A DNA stretch of 64,000 bases from Asterochloris sp. CNOR1 (Eukaryota > Chlorophyta > Trebouxiophyceae > Trebouxiales > Trebouxiaceae). The stretch is from the NCBI GenBank assembly GCA_963969365.1, contig OZ017755.1:558001-622000 (forward strand), given 5' to 3'. Under the pieces are notes generated by a model. The model made no database searches. It saw only the letters and a list, made by a program, of their open reading frames with translations, and had not been told where the DNA came from. Below are positions 12,701-23,600 of the stretch, piece after piece. The position numbers were made by a program, and so were the translations under genes. The stretch's first letter is position 1; each line of letters opens with the position of its first letter.

Positions 12701-15700
12701 CCTGGCTCGGCGGGCCATGACTATTTACCAGACCTACATTGAAATGATGAATGAGGACATCCAGGCTGCCTTCCAGGTGACTCACTCAGCATTGGGGTGT
12801 ATTGGGACAGCGCTGCAATGAACGGCGCCCTCCTCACACAGGAGCTGCTGGACTCCACTGCAGCACCTTGACAGGCAATGTCAGCTCTGGTTGGTGCGTG
12901 TTCCTGCCCCGCCTACTGGAGCTACCACCTGGGCGTGGCTGCTTTGCCCGCCACTGTGCCACCCAGATCACAGCCCTACCTGCAGGGCCATGCTCATGCT
13001 GCAAGACCCGGCAACTCTTCCAACACAGGTGCCCTTTCTTGCTCCGCCACAACCTCATCAACTTCCGCCCTGTAATCCACCTGCAGTTCATGCAGCTCCT
13101 GAAGGACGTTCAGCGCCCTATTAATGTCCTGCCTGTGAGCTAGAAGGTCCCTAGCTCAGAAAGCTTGCACCTGCCTGCAGATTATGAACTTGTTTACCTC
13201 AGCACACGGATGCACCAACATTGCCTTCCTTTGTGCAGAGCCACAACCCCTTCATCTTCAAGCACGTCACCCACCTCAAGTCCATGCAGCACCTGGAGGA
13301 CACAGGCCCCTGCGTGGTTATGGCTACACCATCCATGCTACAGTCTGGGCTGTCGCGCGATGTGTTTGAGGCCTGGTGCCAGGACCCCCGCAATGGGGTC
13401 ATCATCGCAGACTTCGCAGTGCAGGGGACTCTTGCCAAGGAGCTGATCAGTCAGCCCAAAGAGGTGCTGCTGCGTAATGGGCAGAAGGTGAGGCGGGGGC
13501 TTGCAAGGCTGGGTTGGGTACACGTGGCCTGGCAAGGGCTCTGAACTGAGACTGATCGGCCAGACCCTGGTCTTCCTGCGGGGCAACGGACAGCAGGCCA
13601 GGTGGGGAGGGTCACCCTGGGCCCCAAAAATTTGGCCCACTGGCTGATCAGCCAGCTTGAGGATGTGCTGCTGCAGAACGGACACGAGGTGGACAGGAAC
13701 CTTGTACCTGTTCTTGTGCTACTTTGACAAGACCGCACCCCTTCAGCTGATCCAGCTCAAGGATGAGCTCAAGGATGAGCTGTGCACACTAGGCAGCCAG
13801 TGAGCTCCAGAAGTTTGGGACGTGTGGGGTCAGGAGGGTTAATGGGAAGACCTGATGCACAACGCGATCATCGCTTCTGATGTTGCAAGCGCAGGGCGCT
13901 GGCAAATAAGCTGATCAACTAGCGCAAGGCAAAGCTGCTGTGCAAAAGGCAGAGCGCTATTGTGGGACTGGGGCTGGCTGATGCAGCATGATCAATGGTA
14001 CAAACACTCATGAGGAGCATCGGCACTTGGCTCATGCCTGAAAGTGGCAACCCAGGACGTCCTGCTGCACAGTGGCCTGGCACTGCATTGCCTGCGTGAC
14101 TACAGTGCATGGGGCGCCAGCATGCTTGCTGCAGGTGACCATGGAGACATAGCCACCCAAGGCGTCACCTAAAATGAGGCAGTAGTATAGGAACTAAACC
14201 TGCTCGTGCGCCTGCTGCAGGTGCCTCTGAATAGCAGACACGCCTTGCATTGCACCATGGAGTCCTGACATGAAGCTGCTGCTGCTCCCGGCCTGCAGGT
14301 ACCGCTCAAGATGTCTGTGGACGCCATTAGCTTCTCAGCTCATGCAGACTTCCCTCAAACCTCAGAGTTCCTGGACCTGCTCAAGCCTCCACATGTGGTG
14401 TTGGTGCATGGCGAAGCAGGTGATCTTGGATACTTCTGCAGGCATGGCCAGCTTCAATTCCCTCAGTGTGCACTGTCATGGCAACGTAATGACCTGGAAT
14501 CCTGTGGAATCATGCTCAGACGGTTTAGTGCATGTGGCTTCTGGAAGGGCATGTGGTCTCTGGATGGTCAGATATTGACAGCAGCTGAGTTGCACTGTGC
14601 CGTGCAGCATCCATGTCAAGTGCTCCTGGAATGCGCTGATGTCAGCTTTCAGTAACCGTCCAAAATGGCTTGCTGTGGCCTACTGCTGGGGCTTCTTTCC
14701 CTGAAATACTTTGTTCATGAGTTTCTACCGCAAGCTGGCTCTGTGCCTGACTGCTGCTCAGCGGTTCTGCATATCTTGCTGCAAGGCAGAGGCCCTGAGT
14801 CTGGAGCTGTCCCCTGCAGCTTTGATGATGTGTCTAGAGAAGACATCAGGCACTGCAATCTGTGGCAAGGCCATTAAGATGCACACAGCCTCCCTGAAAG
14901 CTGTATTGACGTGGTAATGAGCTTGGCGGCCATGCCTGCAGGGGAGATGATGCGCCTCAAGAAGGCGCTGGAGCAGAGGGCCAAGGCCATCGACATTGAG
15001 CGTACCCTGCACACCCCCAAGAACACAGAGGCCATCACCATCCTCAAGAGGCCCCAGCACCTCGCACGGGTGGGTGGGGGTGGTTGCATGACCAGCTGGT
15101 GGGCTGCACTTTGCATTCGTCATGAGGCCTCAGCACCACAAGGGTTTGTGGTTATGAGGGTGCATGAACTGCTGTGGCGTTCAGGGCTGCTTCACCTGTA
15201 TTCCCGCTGCCGTTGGTGCGGCACAAAGTCATGCATGTACACTGGTGGCTGAGACTGTAGGGTAGTCATAGCTGCCATGCATGGGCTCTTGCTCCAAAGG
15301 CTCACGCATGCTGCCTCTGCTGTGGCCGGCCTGCCATGCTGGTTCTGGGAGGACAGCCTGCCCACCACTACATGCCAGCTGCGCGCTGCCAGGCCCTGCT
15401 CGCTGCCAAGCACAACCCCTGCTCTGCGCGCTGACCCTTCTGCACTGCAGGGGCAAAGAAGGCTGGCGGCCCGCAGCCCCACTGGCAGTGCCCCTGTGGT
15501 GACTGCTACAGCGACGGCTCTGTTTGCTGTACTGATCAGCTGCTGTCTCCTTTGTGCTGCAGGTGGCGAGCAGGTGCACAATGGCACAGGCCCGGCAGAG
15601 ACCTGCTGCACGTGCTGACTGTTCTTGCTGTGTGCTGCAGGTGGTGGGGCGGTTGGCAGCACGCCGCCCCTCTGCGCAGCGGCCCCTGCGTGGCCTGCTT

Positions 15701-18043
15701 GTGCGCACAGGGCACCAGGACTTGGTGGTGCACCCCGACGACCTGCCCCTGTACACCAAGCTGCAGCCCGGGCGCATCGTGCAGCGCCAGCACATTGTGC
15801 TGCACAAGCCCTTTGCAGAGGTGGGGCACCTGCGTGTGTTTTGTGTGGCCATGCTGTGGCCTCAAGCAGTGGAGTGCCATTGCAGTGTGCTACATAAGGG
15901 ACCTCTAGTGGTGCGGTGCCACCACCTTGTGCTGGACAAGCTTCCAGTCAGGTCTGGGGCAGTCACCATGCAGCAGGCTGAGCCTGCTCAGCCTGCTCTG
16001 CGCTTCTTGCCCTGGCCTGGTGTTGGCCTGTCAAGTTTCACAAGCAAGCATGTGGGTGCATGGTGCGATGCCGGTCAGAAGCAGGTCCTTGCCATCCACA
16101 GCACCTCCTGCTGCAAGCTCATTGGCCTGAACCCACATGTCCCAGTGTCGCTTTGCAGTAGCACTCACACTGTCGTCCTGCTGCAGGTCCGTCTGGCTCT
16201 GGAGCTCATGTTCGAGGGCACCCAGGGCACTGGAGACCTCGCGCAGGTCACAGGCACAACTGGCGAGATCCTCAGGATTGGCACCGCGGTGACGATCACC
16301 TACCAGGCCAAGACTGAGCAGCAGCCGCGGCCATGTGTCATTCTGGAGTGGGAGGGAGGCCCCATGAACGACATGATTGCAGATGCAGTCATTGCAGTCA
16401 TTCTCCAGGTGCGTCGGCCTCCTTGAGGATACTGAGACCGCTGTGTGGCTGTCACTTCCCTTGCAGTGGTTCATACACCGGCCCTTCTGTCTGTTGGCTG
16501 CACAGCAGAGGGTGTGTGGTGCACAAGGGTGCATCGGGAGCTGACCCCTTGTGGTTGCCTGGGTGACTGCCCTGACTGACAGCCAGCAACACACATTGGG
16601 CGGCAGCTCAGCTGTCCTGTGCAAGCGCCGTACAGTCTTGCCCTCAAAGTCCTTACCTGTTCGTCTGTTGCTTGGCAGTCTACAGGACATCCATGAGTAA
16701 TAGCCTCTACATCAGTCCCTGTAGTTGCAGCACTGAGTCCTGGCGTGCACTCTTTGGTTACGCCCTAGCACCTGGCACAGGAGGAGATGCCCGTCTGTGT
16801 TCTCTTATCCTGGCAACACCAACTATTGATATTGATACAAGCAACAAGTTTCTCATCGGGCCCCCCACCAGCAAGCACTCGTCTGCTGGTGATCATATGC
16901 CCCTGTGGACCTCATCTGGCCCCGCATCAGCAAGCATGTGTATATCTGCTACCGGATCACATGCCCATGTGATTCTTACCAGGCCCCGCACCAGCAAGCA
17001 TGTGTCAGCTGCCGATCACATGCCCATGTGATCCTTACCAGGCATGTGTCTGCTGCCTGCAGTCCTCAGGGGAGCCCCACAACCTGGCCCAGCAGGAGGC
17101 AGCCCGCAGGGACGCTCTGGCCGTGCAGGACCCTGCAGTCGTCAGGCGCCAGGAGATGTACATCATCGCCACGCTGCTGAACAGCCAGTTTGGGCCGGCC
17201 AGAGTGGATGAGGAGCAGGGGCTGGTGCTGCTGGAGGTGGGCGGCTGCAGTTGTCAATTAATGGCGGCAGGGGGCTGTTTGCCATGGTGCTGTCAACAAT
17301 AGGTGCTGTGTAGTGTGCTCGAGCATGTTGCTGAGTTTGGTTCTTGCACGGCATCTGTGAGGCCGTGGTAGTGGTGGCCAACTGCTGAGGTGTCTGGGTG
17401 GCAGTGGTGCGCTGGGGCGCTGGGCAGGCGCTGGTGGCAGTGTGCTTGGCCTAGTCTGCGCCGCTGGCCTCAGCAGGGGCTGGGCTGCTATAGCTCACTG
17501 TGGTCACAGCGAATTCTGGCAGCAGTGCTGCTGGCGATGCTGGGAGGTGGGCTGCTGCACTGCAATTGAGGTGACCGTCAGTGACTGCTGGTGGCAGTGC
17601 TACACAAAGGAGCAGGGGCGCAAAATGGGGCGGCTGCACTGCGCTCGGGGACGCTGCTGGAGTTGGGCTGCTGGTTGTGGAATGCAGCAGTGCGCTCGGG
17701 TGGCAGCATAGGCCAAAAGCCTGGAGATTGGCTGCAATTTTTGTGCCTGGATGAATCACTGATGGGGGTTGAGAGGTAGCCTGTGCTGTGCTTGGCTACT
17801 GTCCCTGGAGTTGGGCTGTCACTGGCTGCTGCTAAGGAAGCCCTGCCTGCCATGGCTTGGCACACCGGGCAGGCCTTGTTGCAATACCTGCTGTGCCTGC
17901 AGGTGGACAGCCAGCATGTCATTGTGGATCCCCGAACCCGCAGTGTGCAGTGCTCTAATGAACCTCTGCGTCTCCGCGTCGACAGAGCGCTCCAGCGCCT
18001 GCAGGACGCCATGAGACCAATCCCCATCAGCACAGAAACTTGA
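9733..18043 (+). CDS. CPSF3: CPSF73, pre-mRNA 3'-end processing endonuclease
   Basis: This is the catalytic subunit of the cleavage and polyadenylation specificity factor, the nuclear metallo-beta-lactamase/beta-CASP nuclease that cuts pre-mRNA before polyadenylation. Fourteen exons join in frame: 9733-9860, 10100-10271, 10767-10868, 11106-11195, 11562-11712, 11955-12094, 12624-12776, 13239-13487, 14299-14419, 14942-15069, 15641-15820, 16187-16408, 17063-17236 and 17903-18043. That is 2151 nt, about 716 aa, against roughly 690 for plant and animal homologues. All metal ligands are visible: HFHLDH (H81, H83, D85, H86), GHVLG (H172), YTGDYS (D193), motif A ESTYG (E218), motif B SGLARR, motif C SAHAD (H410) and LVHGE (H432). 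The C-terminal dimerisation region is present. The start was chosen because [11 protein letters not shown] leads directly into the conserved [12 protein letters not shown]. Intron 4 uses a GC donor. Introns after exons 5 and 8 contain decayed copies of exon sequence. It should be active. Confidence 0.95.
11798..11832 (+). repeat. Decayed copy of the 3' end of CPSF73 exon 5
   Basis: The last part of exon 5 and its donor (about 11688-11717, ctgccagaggtgcagcctga) recurs about 110 bp downstream in the intron as ctgccaaaggtgcagccgga, followed by a degraded donor region. It is most simply an old tandem duplication. Confidence 0.65.
12579..12608 (+). repeat. (AAAAAC)n microsatellite
   Basis: Four to five copies of a CAAAAA unit lie 16 bp before the acceptor of CPSF73 exon 7. 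They replace the usual pyrimidine-rich tract in this intron. Confidence 0.85.
13600..14100 (+). repeat. Decayed tandem copies of CPSF73 exon 8 in the following intron
   Basis: Exon 8 ends (about 13428-13490) with sequence reading [19 protein letters not shown] and a donor. The intron that follows holds similar but broken copies. At about 13634-13696 ctgatcagccagcttgaggatgtgctgctgcagaacgg is the clearest. At about 13860-13935 a copy of the [18 protein letters not shown] segment is interrupted by stops. A weaker match lies near 14045-14085. None keeps an open frame with both splice sites. Confidence 0.65.
16860..17046 (+). repeat. About three tandem repeats of about 60 bp
   Basis: The unit runs ggcccc...caccagcaagca, then a variable part with ctgctgg or ctgcc, then gatcacatgcccatgtga and ttacca. 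Two copies are nearly intact (about 16917-17040) and one, upstream, is diverged. The array sits in the intron before CPSF73 exon 13. The gatcacatgcccatgtgat core is itself an imperfect palindrome. Confidence 0.7.
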
Positions 18044-18717
18044 GTTGCAGCCTAATGTACTGAACCCGCCGCAGATACCATTTGATCATTTGATGAATGC
18101 CTGTATCGAGCGCCCTGCACGGCCTCAATGCTCACAAGCCTTAGCAGCCAATGGTGTCTGCTGTAACACCCCTGTATCCCTTGCATTTAGAGTTCTGCTA
18201 GAGCTCCCTGGTATTGTGTGACAGATCATTGTGGGCACAGTTTTCATCCAGTGGCAGTCAGTGTGCAAGCCACACTGTCAGAGCAGCTTGAGTGGCGTAC
18301 AAGCTTCAATGAGCCAGCTGTTCTCATGGGGAGAAGGGCATGGTCATGCCAGTCTGCGATGGCCGTTGTTCCCATCTGACTGTCAATTTCATGGCCCCGC
18401 TGACTGGCTGTCTAGCATGGGCCTCTTCCTTCCGTCAGGCCTGTTCCTGCTGGCTTGCTGCCTTCAAAATTGCTGCTTGTGCCGCTTTACACATCAGCAA
18501 AGGTGTTCAGCAAATCCCTGGCCTCTTCTGTTTCCAAGATTCTGCCATGCTTCCCTGTTACTCGTCACTCAACTTCCGGCAAGCTGCTAGTCATCCTCCG
18601 AAGCACCAGCAGCCTCACAGCATCTGTGCAGCTCAAGTTTAGAAAGAAATGGTAACATCGTCTGCCGGCTGCCTGACCTACGTTCACCAGGAGGTCCGCA
18701 AATCGACAGTAGGAGCC
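18044..18717 (+). other. CPSF73-RPL6 intergenic region
   Basis: This holds the 3' UTR of CPSF73 and the RPL6 promoter/5' leader. TGTAA at 18162-18166, about 120 nt after the CPSF73 stop, matches the usual green-algal polyadenylation signal. I see no further coding sequence. An in-frame ATG at 18649 would extend RPL6 by 23 codons, but the ATG at 18718 has the better context and starts the conserved part. Confidence 0.5.
18162..18166 (+). promoter_or_regulatory. Candidate polyadenylation signal TGTAA for CPSF73
   Basis: TGTAA is the common poly(A) signal of green algae (established for Chlamydomonas). This copy lies about 120 nt beyond the CPSF73 stop codon, a normal 3' UTR distance. The assignment is by position and motif only. 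Confidence 0.5.
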
Positions 18718-20153
18718 ATGGCTAAGGAGCTGGCAAGGGGGATCAGGTGCAGCTCCAGCTATGAAGTTGTTGCCATGCTGCTAAAACTACAGTGCTGGCA
18801 GAGGTCGTGCCCACCAGGACACTGCAAGCCTTGCCTGCCACTTCCTGCCCACAAGCTCACCCGGCCTGCAGTTCCCAGGGGCGCAGCAAGTCCTACCACA
18901 GGCGTGGGATCTGGGCTGTCAAGAAGAAGAACAATGGAGAGTTTCCCAAGCATGCTAAGCAGCCAAAGGCAGAGGCCAAGGAGGCGAAGGCTGCCCGCTT
19001 CTACCCAGCAGACGATGTGAAGCAGCCCCTGCGGCGGCGCGACATTAAGAAGCCCACCCGCCTCAGGAGCAGCATCCAGCCAGGCTCAGTCCTGATCCTG
19101 CTGGCAGGTCAGCTTGGGGGCCACACTGGCTGCTGGGCAGCTGGACTGGGACTCAGAGGATTATTTGCTGGGTACCAGGCCAACAGGCTGCCTAGCCTAT
19201 GACAGCACTCTGCGTGCACCTCCCGTTGGGGAGGCAGCTAATGATGAGCTAGCGTGCCGCCTGGGTGTTTCTGCTTGCACATGATGCTGCCTGCCAGGCC
19301 AGCTGGTGCATGTTCAGCAACCTCAAATTCGATGCATGCTCAGCACTTTGCCAGCACATCGCGCTTGTAAGTACTGCTCTGGTGCATGCCTACACACTGT
19401 TTTGCCAGTGGTGGCGCCTAGTTGTGGGCATCAGGTAATGTCTGAGCCAGCCTTCAAGGCCGGCAAAGGCTCATTGCCTTATGAGCTGTGGCAGTGCAAC
19501 ACAGCTCTGTACCAGACGGCTGAAAGACCCCCATCCTTGCTGCCCTGTAGGCCGCTTTAAGGGCAAGCGTGTGGTTTTCCTGAAGCAGCTGGACAGTGGG
19601 CTGCTGCTGGTCACTGGCCCCTTCCAGGTCAATGGCGTGCCCCTGCGGAGAGTCAATCAGGCATACGTCATTGCCACCAGTGCCCAGGTGGACATCAGCA
19701 AGGTGGACGTCAGCACTTTTGACGACACCTACTTCAAGAAGCAGGAAGCTGCTGCCAAGAAGGGCGAGGAGAAGTTCTTCCAGGACGAGAGCAGCTCTGG
19801 GAAGACTAAGGTGTCTGAGGGACACGTGCAGGACCAGAAAAAGGTCAGCAGAGTTGCCTGTTGAGCTGATTGATATGCCGACTGACATGCCAGCCTGCAG
19901 CAGCTTGCCAGCTTGCGGTGCTGTGATAGTGTTCTCAGTGCCCTGAGCTGCCCACTGTGTACTTGAGTGCTAGTCTGCCAATTGCATGGCCCCCTGTCTC
20001 ATACGCTGCTCAAGGCAAGGCTGGGCTCTCACCTTGTGTGTTCTGTAGGTTGATGCTGCCCTCATTGCTGCGATCAAGGGCGACGTGAAGGGCTACCTCG
20101 CAACACGTTTCACACTCTCCAAGAACGACAGGCCACATCTCATGAAGTTCTGA
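18718..20153 (+). CDS. RPL6: 60S ribosomal protein eL6
   Basis: A cytosolic large-subunit ribosomal protein. Four exons join in frame: 18718-18746, 18872-19107, 19551-19843 and 20049-20153 (663 nt, 220 aa; plant homologues are about 230). Diagnostic blocks are [17 protein letters not shown] near the N-terminus, [19 protein letters not shown] across the exon 2/3 junction (the KOW-like SH3 core), [18 protein letters not shown] and the terminal DRPHLMKF. The exon 1/2 splice joins ATC AG to T TCC and restores the conserved [13 protein letters not shown] order, which fixes a very short first exon. The start ATG at 18718 has a GCCATGG context. The gene is in tandem with CPSF73 and convergent with the deubiquitinase. 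TGTAA at 20169 may be the poly(A) signal, though it is unusually close to the stop. Confidence 0.95.
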
Positions 20154-20692
20154 GTGCACTTTGTGCCATGTAAACCATCAGATAGGCCACCACAGAGATG
20201 GGGTTGAAACGTGGTCAGCAGCCATCTACCATTGACATGAAGGAACAGCCTTCCCGCTTGGCGCCTGCTATGGCTGACGGGACATGTCCCAGGGCTTTCC
20301 ATGGCCAGTTTGGCAAGCACCTGAGCTGCGCTTGATGGCATGCAGGCAGCGGCGCCTTGCAGCTTTCCAGCCCTCTGCAGAGCTGCTTGGTTGCTTATGT
20401 GGATAATATTTGGCCCCTGCTTTGCCGCATCAAAGAGTCCCAGCAGTCTGCCACTGGGTCTAAGCTAACTGCTGGCCTGATATTATGTCGGTGCACATGC
20501 TGTCTATAGATCCTCAGCATGCAATTGACATTCTGGATCTGACCCTCAGCAGTGAGCTGGCACCAAAACTCAACAAGGTGATCCTCACAAGTGTACAACA
20601 TGTTCTGACTACTTGTATCATCCTCTTCATGTACATCATGGCTGAGCGTCTATGGGGCTGACTCCCTTTTCCTCTTGCGTCCCTGCAGCAGA
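20154..20692. other. Convergent 3' intergenic region
   Basis: This lies between the 3' ends of RPL6 (+) and the deubiquitinase (-). I looked on the minus strand for the missing C-terminal ubiquitin-like domains of UBP12/USP7 and found no matching exon. Short open frames here show no family similarity. Confidence 0.5.
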
Positions 20693-23600
20693 TCAAGTGA
20701 GCTTGCAAATGCCAGCGATCAAAGCTTCGGCCTGAAGGCCATGCGGTACCACCCGCAGGTGCGCGCTCAGCAGTTGTGATTGCAGCAGGCTAAGTGCCTG
20801 CCCTGACCAGCAGTAGTTGCGCACTGAAGACAAGTGAACTTTCGGGTCCATTGTCAACGAAAGCAGGCAGGCAGTCCCTGTGTCCCCAGCAACTAACCTT
20901 TGGCTGCCCTGGCTTGTGGAAGCACAACATCTGGCTGTCACCCATGTACTCCAAGAAGTCCACCACAGTGGGAACTGGAGCTCTGCTGACTCCACCTGCG
21001 GAGGGGCACGCATCGCTGTGCAAGGGCAGCGCCAGTGGACACATCATGCGTCTCGAGCATGCCAGCAGATCCCCGCAGGGCACCCCCAATAGTGAACCGC
21101 CACCACCAAGCGTTTAAAGTTGGGTCCCGCGGGCAGCACCAGCTGAAAGAGCAGTCAAGGCAGAGAAGGCCAGAGCCCCTCAGGAAGAGTGCACAGGCCA
21201 GCCTGCCCAGGGTCCATCCAGGCAGGCGTACCATGTGTAAGGTTCCCCTTTTATTGTCACCGGTGCAGTCTACAATGCCACTCTCATACATGAGCACCGC
21301 ACACCTCTGTGAGGGCCTTCTGGAAGCAGAGGATGTCTCCATCCTCCAGCTCTGCCATGGCCAGGGTCAGCCCCGGCGGGCAGGGCTCACACAACACCTC
21401 GGGCTTGCTTTTGACCTCCTCCCAAACCTGTAGCCAGAGATGACTGCTTTGCAGGGCAACCTGACTCGTAAGATCACATGCGCTGCTCGCCACAGCAGTG
21501 CACCTTCTCATGCAACAAACTGAGGCAGGCAGGGGAGAGGGCTGCACACCACACTCGAGCTGGACCTCTGCAGCAGGGTTCATTGGGCAGGACGAACTGC
21601 TGAACCTGGAGGGTCATGCACCAATGACTCAAGGTGCAGACCATGAGCAATGCCGCAGAGGCAAGCGCTGTAGGTCATGCATGCGCCTCTGTGAAGCCAT
21701 GGCTGCACGTGCAGCAAGAGCCCACCATGAGCGGCGTCGCCTTTGCAAACCCGGCCAGGCGACGCATCAAGGTGTGCAGGCCACGAATCTGTGCCTGCTT
21801 GGGGGCCTGCACTAAGTGGCAGGACGTTGGCATCTTTTCGGTGCTGACTACGCTTGCCAGGGTGCCAGCCATTGGAGTGCGGCAAGCAGGCCAGGCTGGG
21901 CAAAGGCCCCACAACAGCATGAGAAAGTCAGACATGGCCAGGCAAGGTGCCAATGCGCTGGCACATGGAACAATGTTGCTCCGCTTTCAGATCAGAGGAG
22001 TAACAGGCACGCTACCAGGAAGTGGCCAAAGCCTGCTTGTACTCCATTTGGTCCTTCAGGTGAAGCCTGTTAAAGCGTAGTCAAGCCAGCCACCACGCTC
22101 ACCTTCAGGGCGGCCCCCTGTATGACAGCTTGCGCTGCTTGGGGCAGCTCCAGGACTGCCATCAGCCTGGAATGAAGCCAAGACCAGCATATCCACCAAG
22201 CCCACCTGAAGGTGACCTACGAAGGACAGCTTGAGTTGCGTGGGGTCATAGAGCTTGAAGAAGAGGGTGATGTAGCCAAAGGCGAGGTCCGGCAGAGGTC
22301 TGCTAGTTTCGGGGGTCTCCAGAAACAGGCAGATCTCGTTGGTGGGACCATGCCCACGGTGCTGCCCGTCCTGCAAAGCAAAGGCAGGTGGCACTGAGAA
22401 CCAGCAGCAGGCACCTGCGAACTGGACCCCTGACCTAGGTGGGACCTTTGATGAATGCTTGGCCCTGGACACAGCAGCAGAGGACAGGCTGTGCCTGGAG
22501 GCGACCAACGTCAAAACCAGGCCTCCAAGACATGAGAAGCACGCCTGCATACACCGAAGCAGGCCAAGGCTGCATGTCTTGAACAGCACTCCATTTAAAT
22601 TGCATGTCAGGCCACCCTTTGCTGCTCAATGCACCTTGAGGTCCCTGACTCGTCTCGTGTCATCAGCAGGGGTAAGGATGTTGTTGGGGCGGCAGGTGGA
22701 GTTCTGGCGCTTAGCCCAGGTCCAGAAGCGTTGCTGCTCAAGGAGCACCTCTAGGTCGTCAGCCAGCAATTGCAGGAGCTCCAGGAACTTTGTCTGCTTC
22801 TTCACACGGTAGTGCTTCACCTGCAGGGGGCCAAAGCAGAGCCACTGGACTGATCAGGCTGCACCTGTTTGGAGCACAGCAGATCCTACAAGAGAGTGAA
22901 TCAATCACAGGGGCAGCAAGTATTGGGCTCATAGGGCCGCACCTGACCTCACCTTTGCAAGAGTGTGTATTGGCAGACAAGCAGGTGACAAAAGATAAGC
23001 AGCAGCTGTGCCAGCTGACAAGGCAGGCCAAAGCTGCTGATCACACCGGCAGCTGGCAGCTGAGGCCACGGCAAGCTCAGCTGATTTGTATGTCGGCCAC
23101 CAATACAACTCTCAGTTGGAGACCATTATTGGCGGTCAGTTAGACTGCACAGCACACATCAGCTCTGCTACACCCACCTTATCCTGGTCCACCAGGTCGA
23201 AAAAGAGAGTGTTGCCAATCTGCTGCTCCATGTCTCTCCGCGTGGACAGCTTGATGGTGGTGAATAGGCGCGCCTCAGCTTTCTCCTTCCGTTGGCGCTC
23301 CTTCTCAGCTGTCTCAGCCTGGAGCAGCATGACGCCCATGAGAACTGCAGCTGCCTGGCAAATGTATGTGGCAGCCAGCTGGGATGCTGTGATGCAGCAC
23401 ACCGTGCATCAGGAGTATGCAGAGAGCCTTAGGGAGGGCGGCGAGGAGCAGAGGTCAATTTGTTGCTGTCCTGAGTGGCCAATTCCCTGCTATGAACTGC
23501 CGAAGCGAGGTGCAGGCTTTGCAATAAGCAGGCAGAAAAGGCCGTTCCCGCGCCAGCACCATGCATGCTGCAAGGCCCCACCTCCATGGATGCGTGAGCT

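Noticed and set aside
16860-17046. CRISPR-like array
   Set aside because: Three imperfect copies with no constant spacers, no cas genes, and a eukaryotic intron context.
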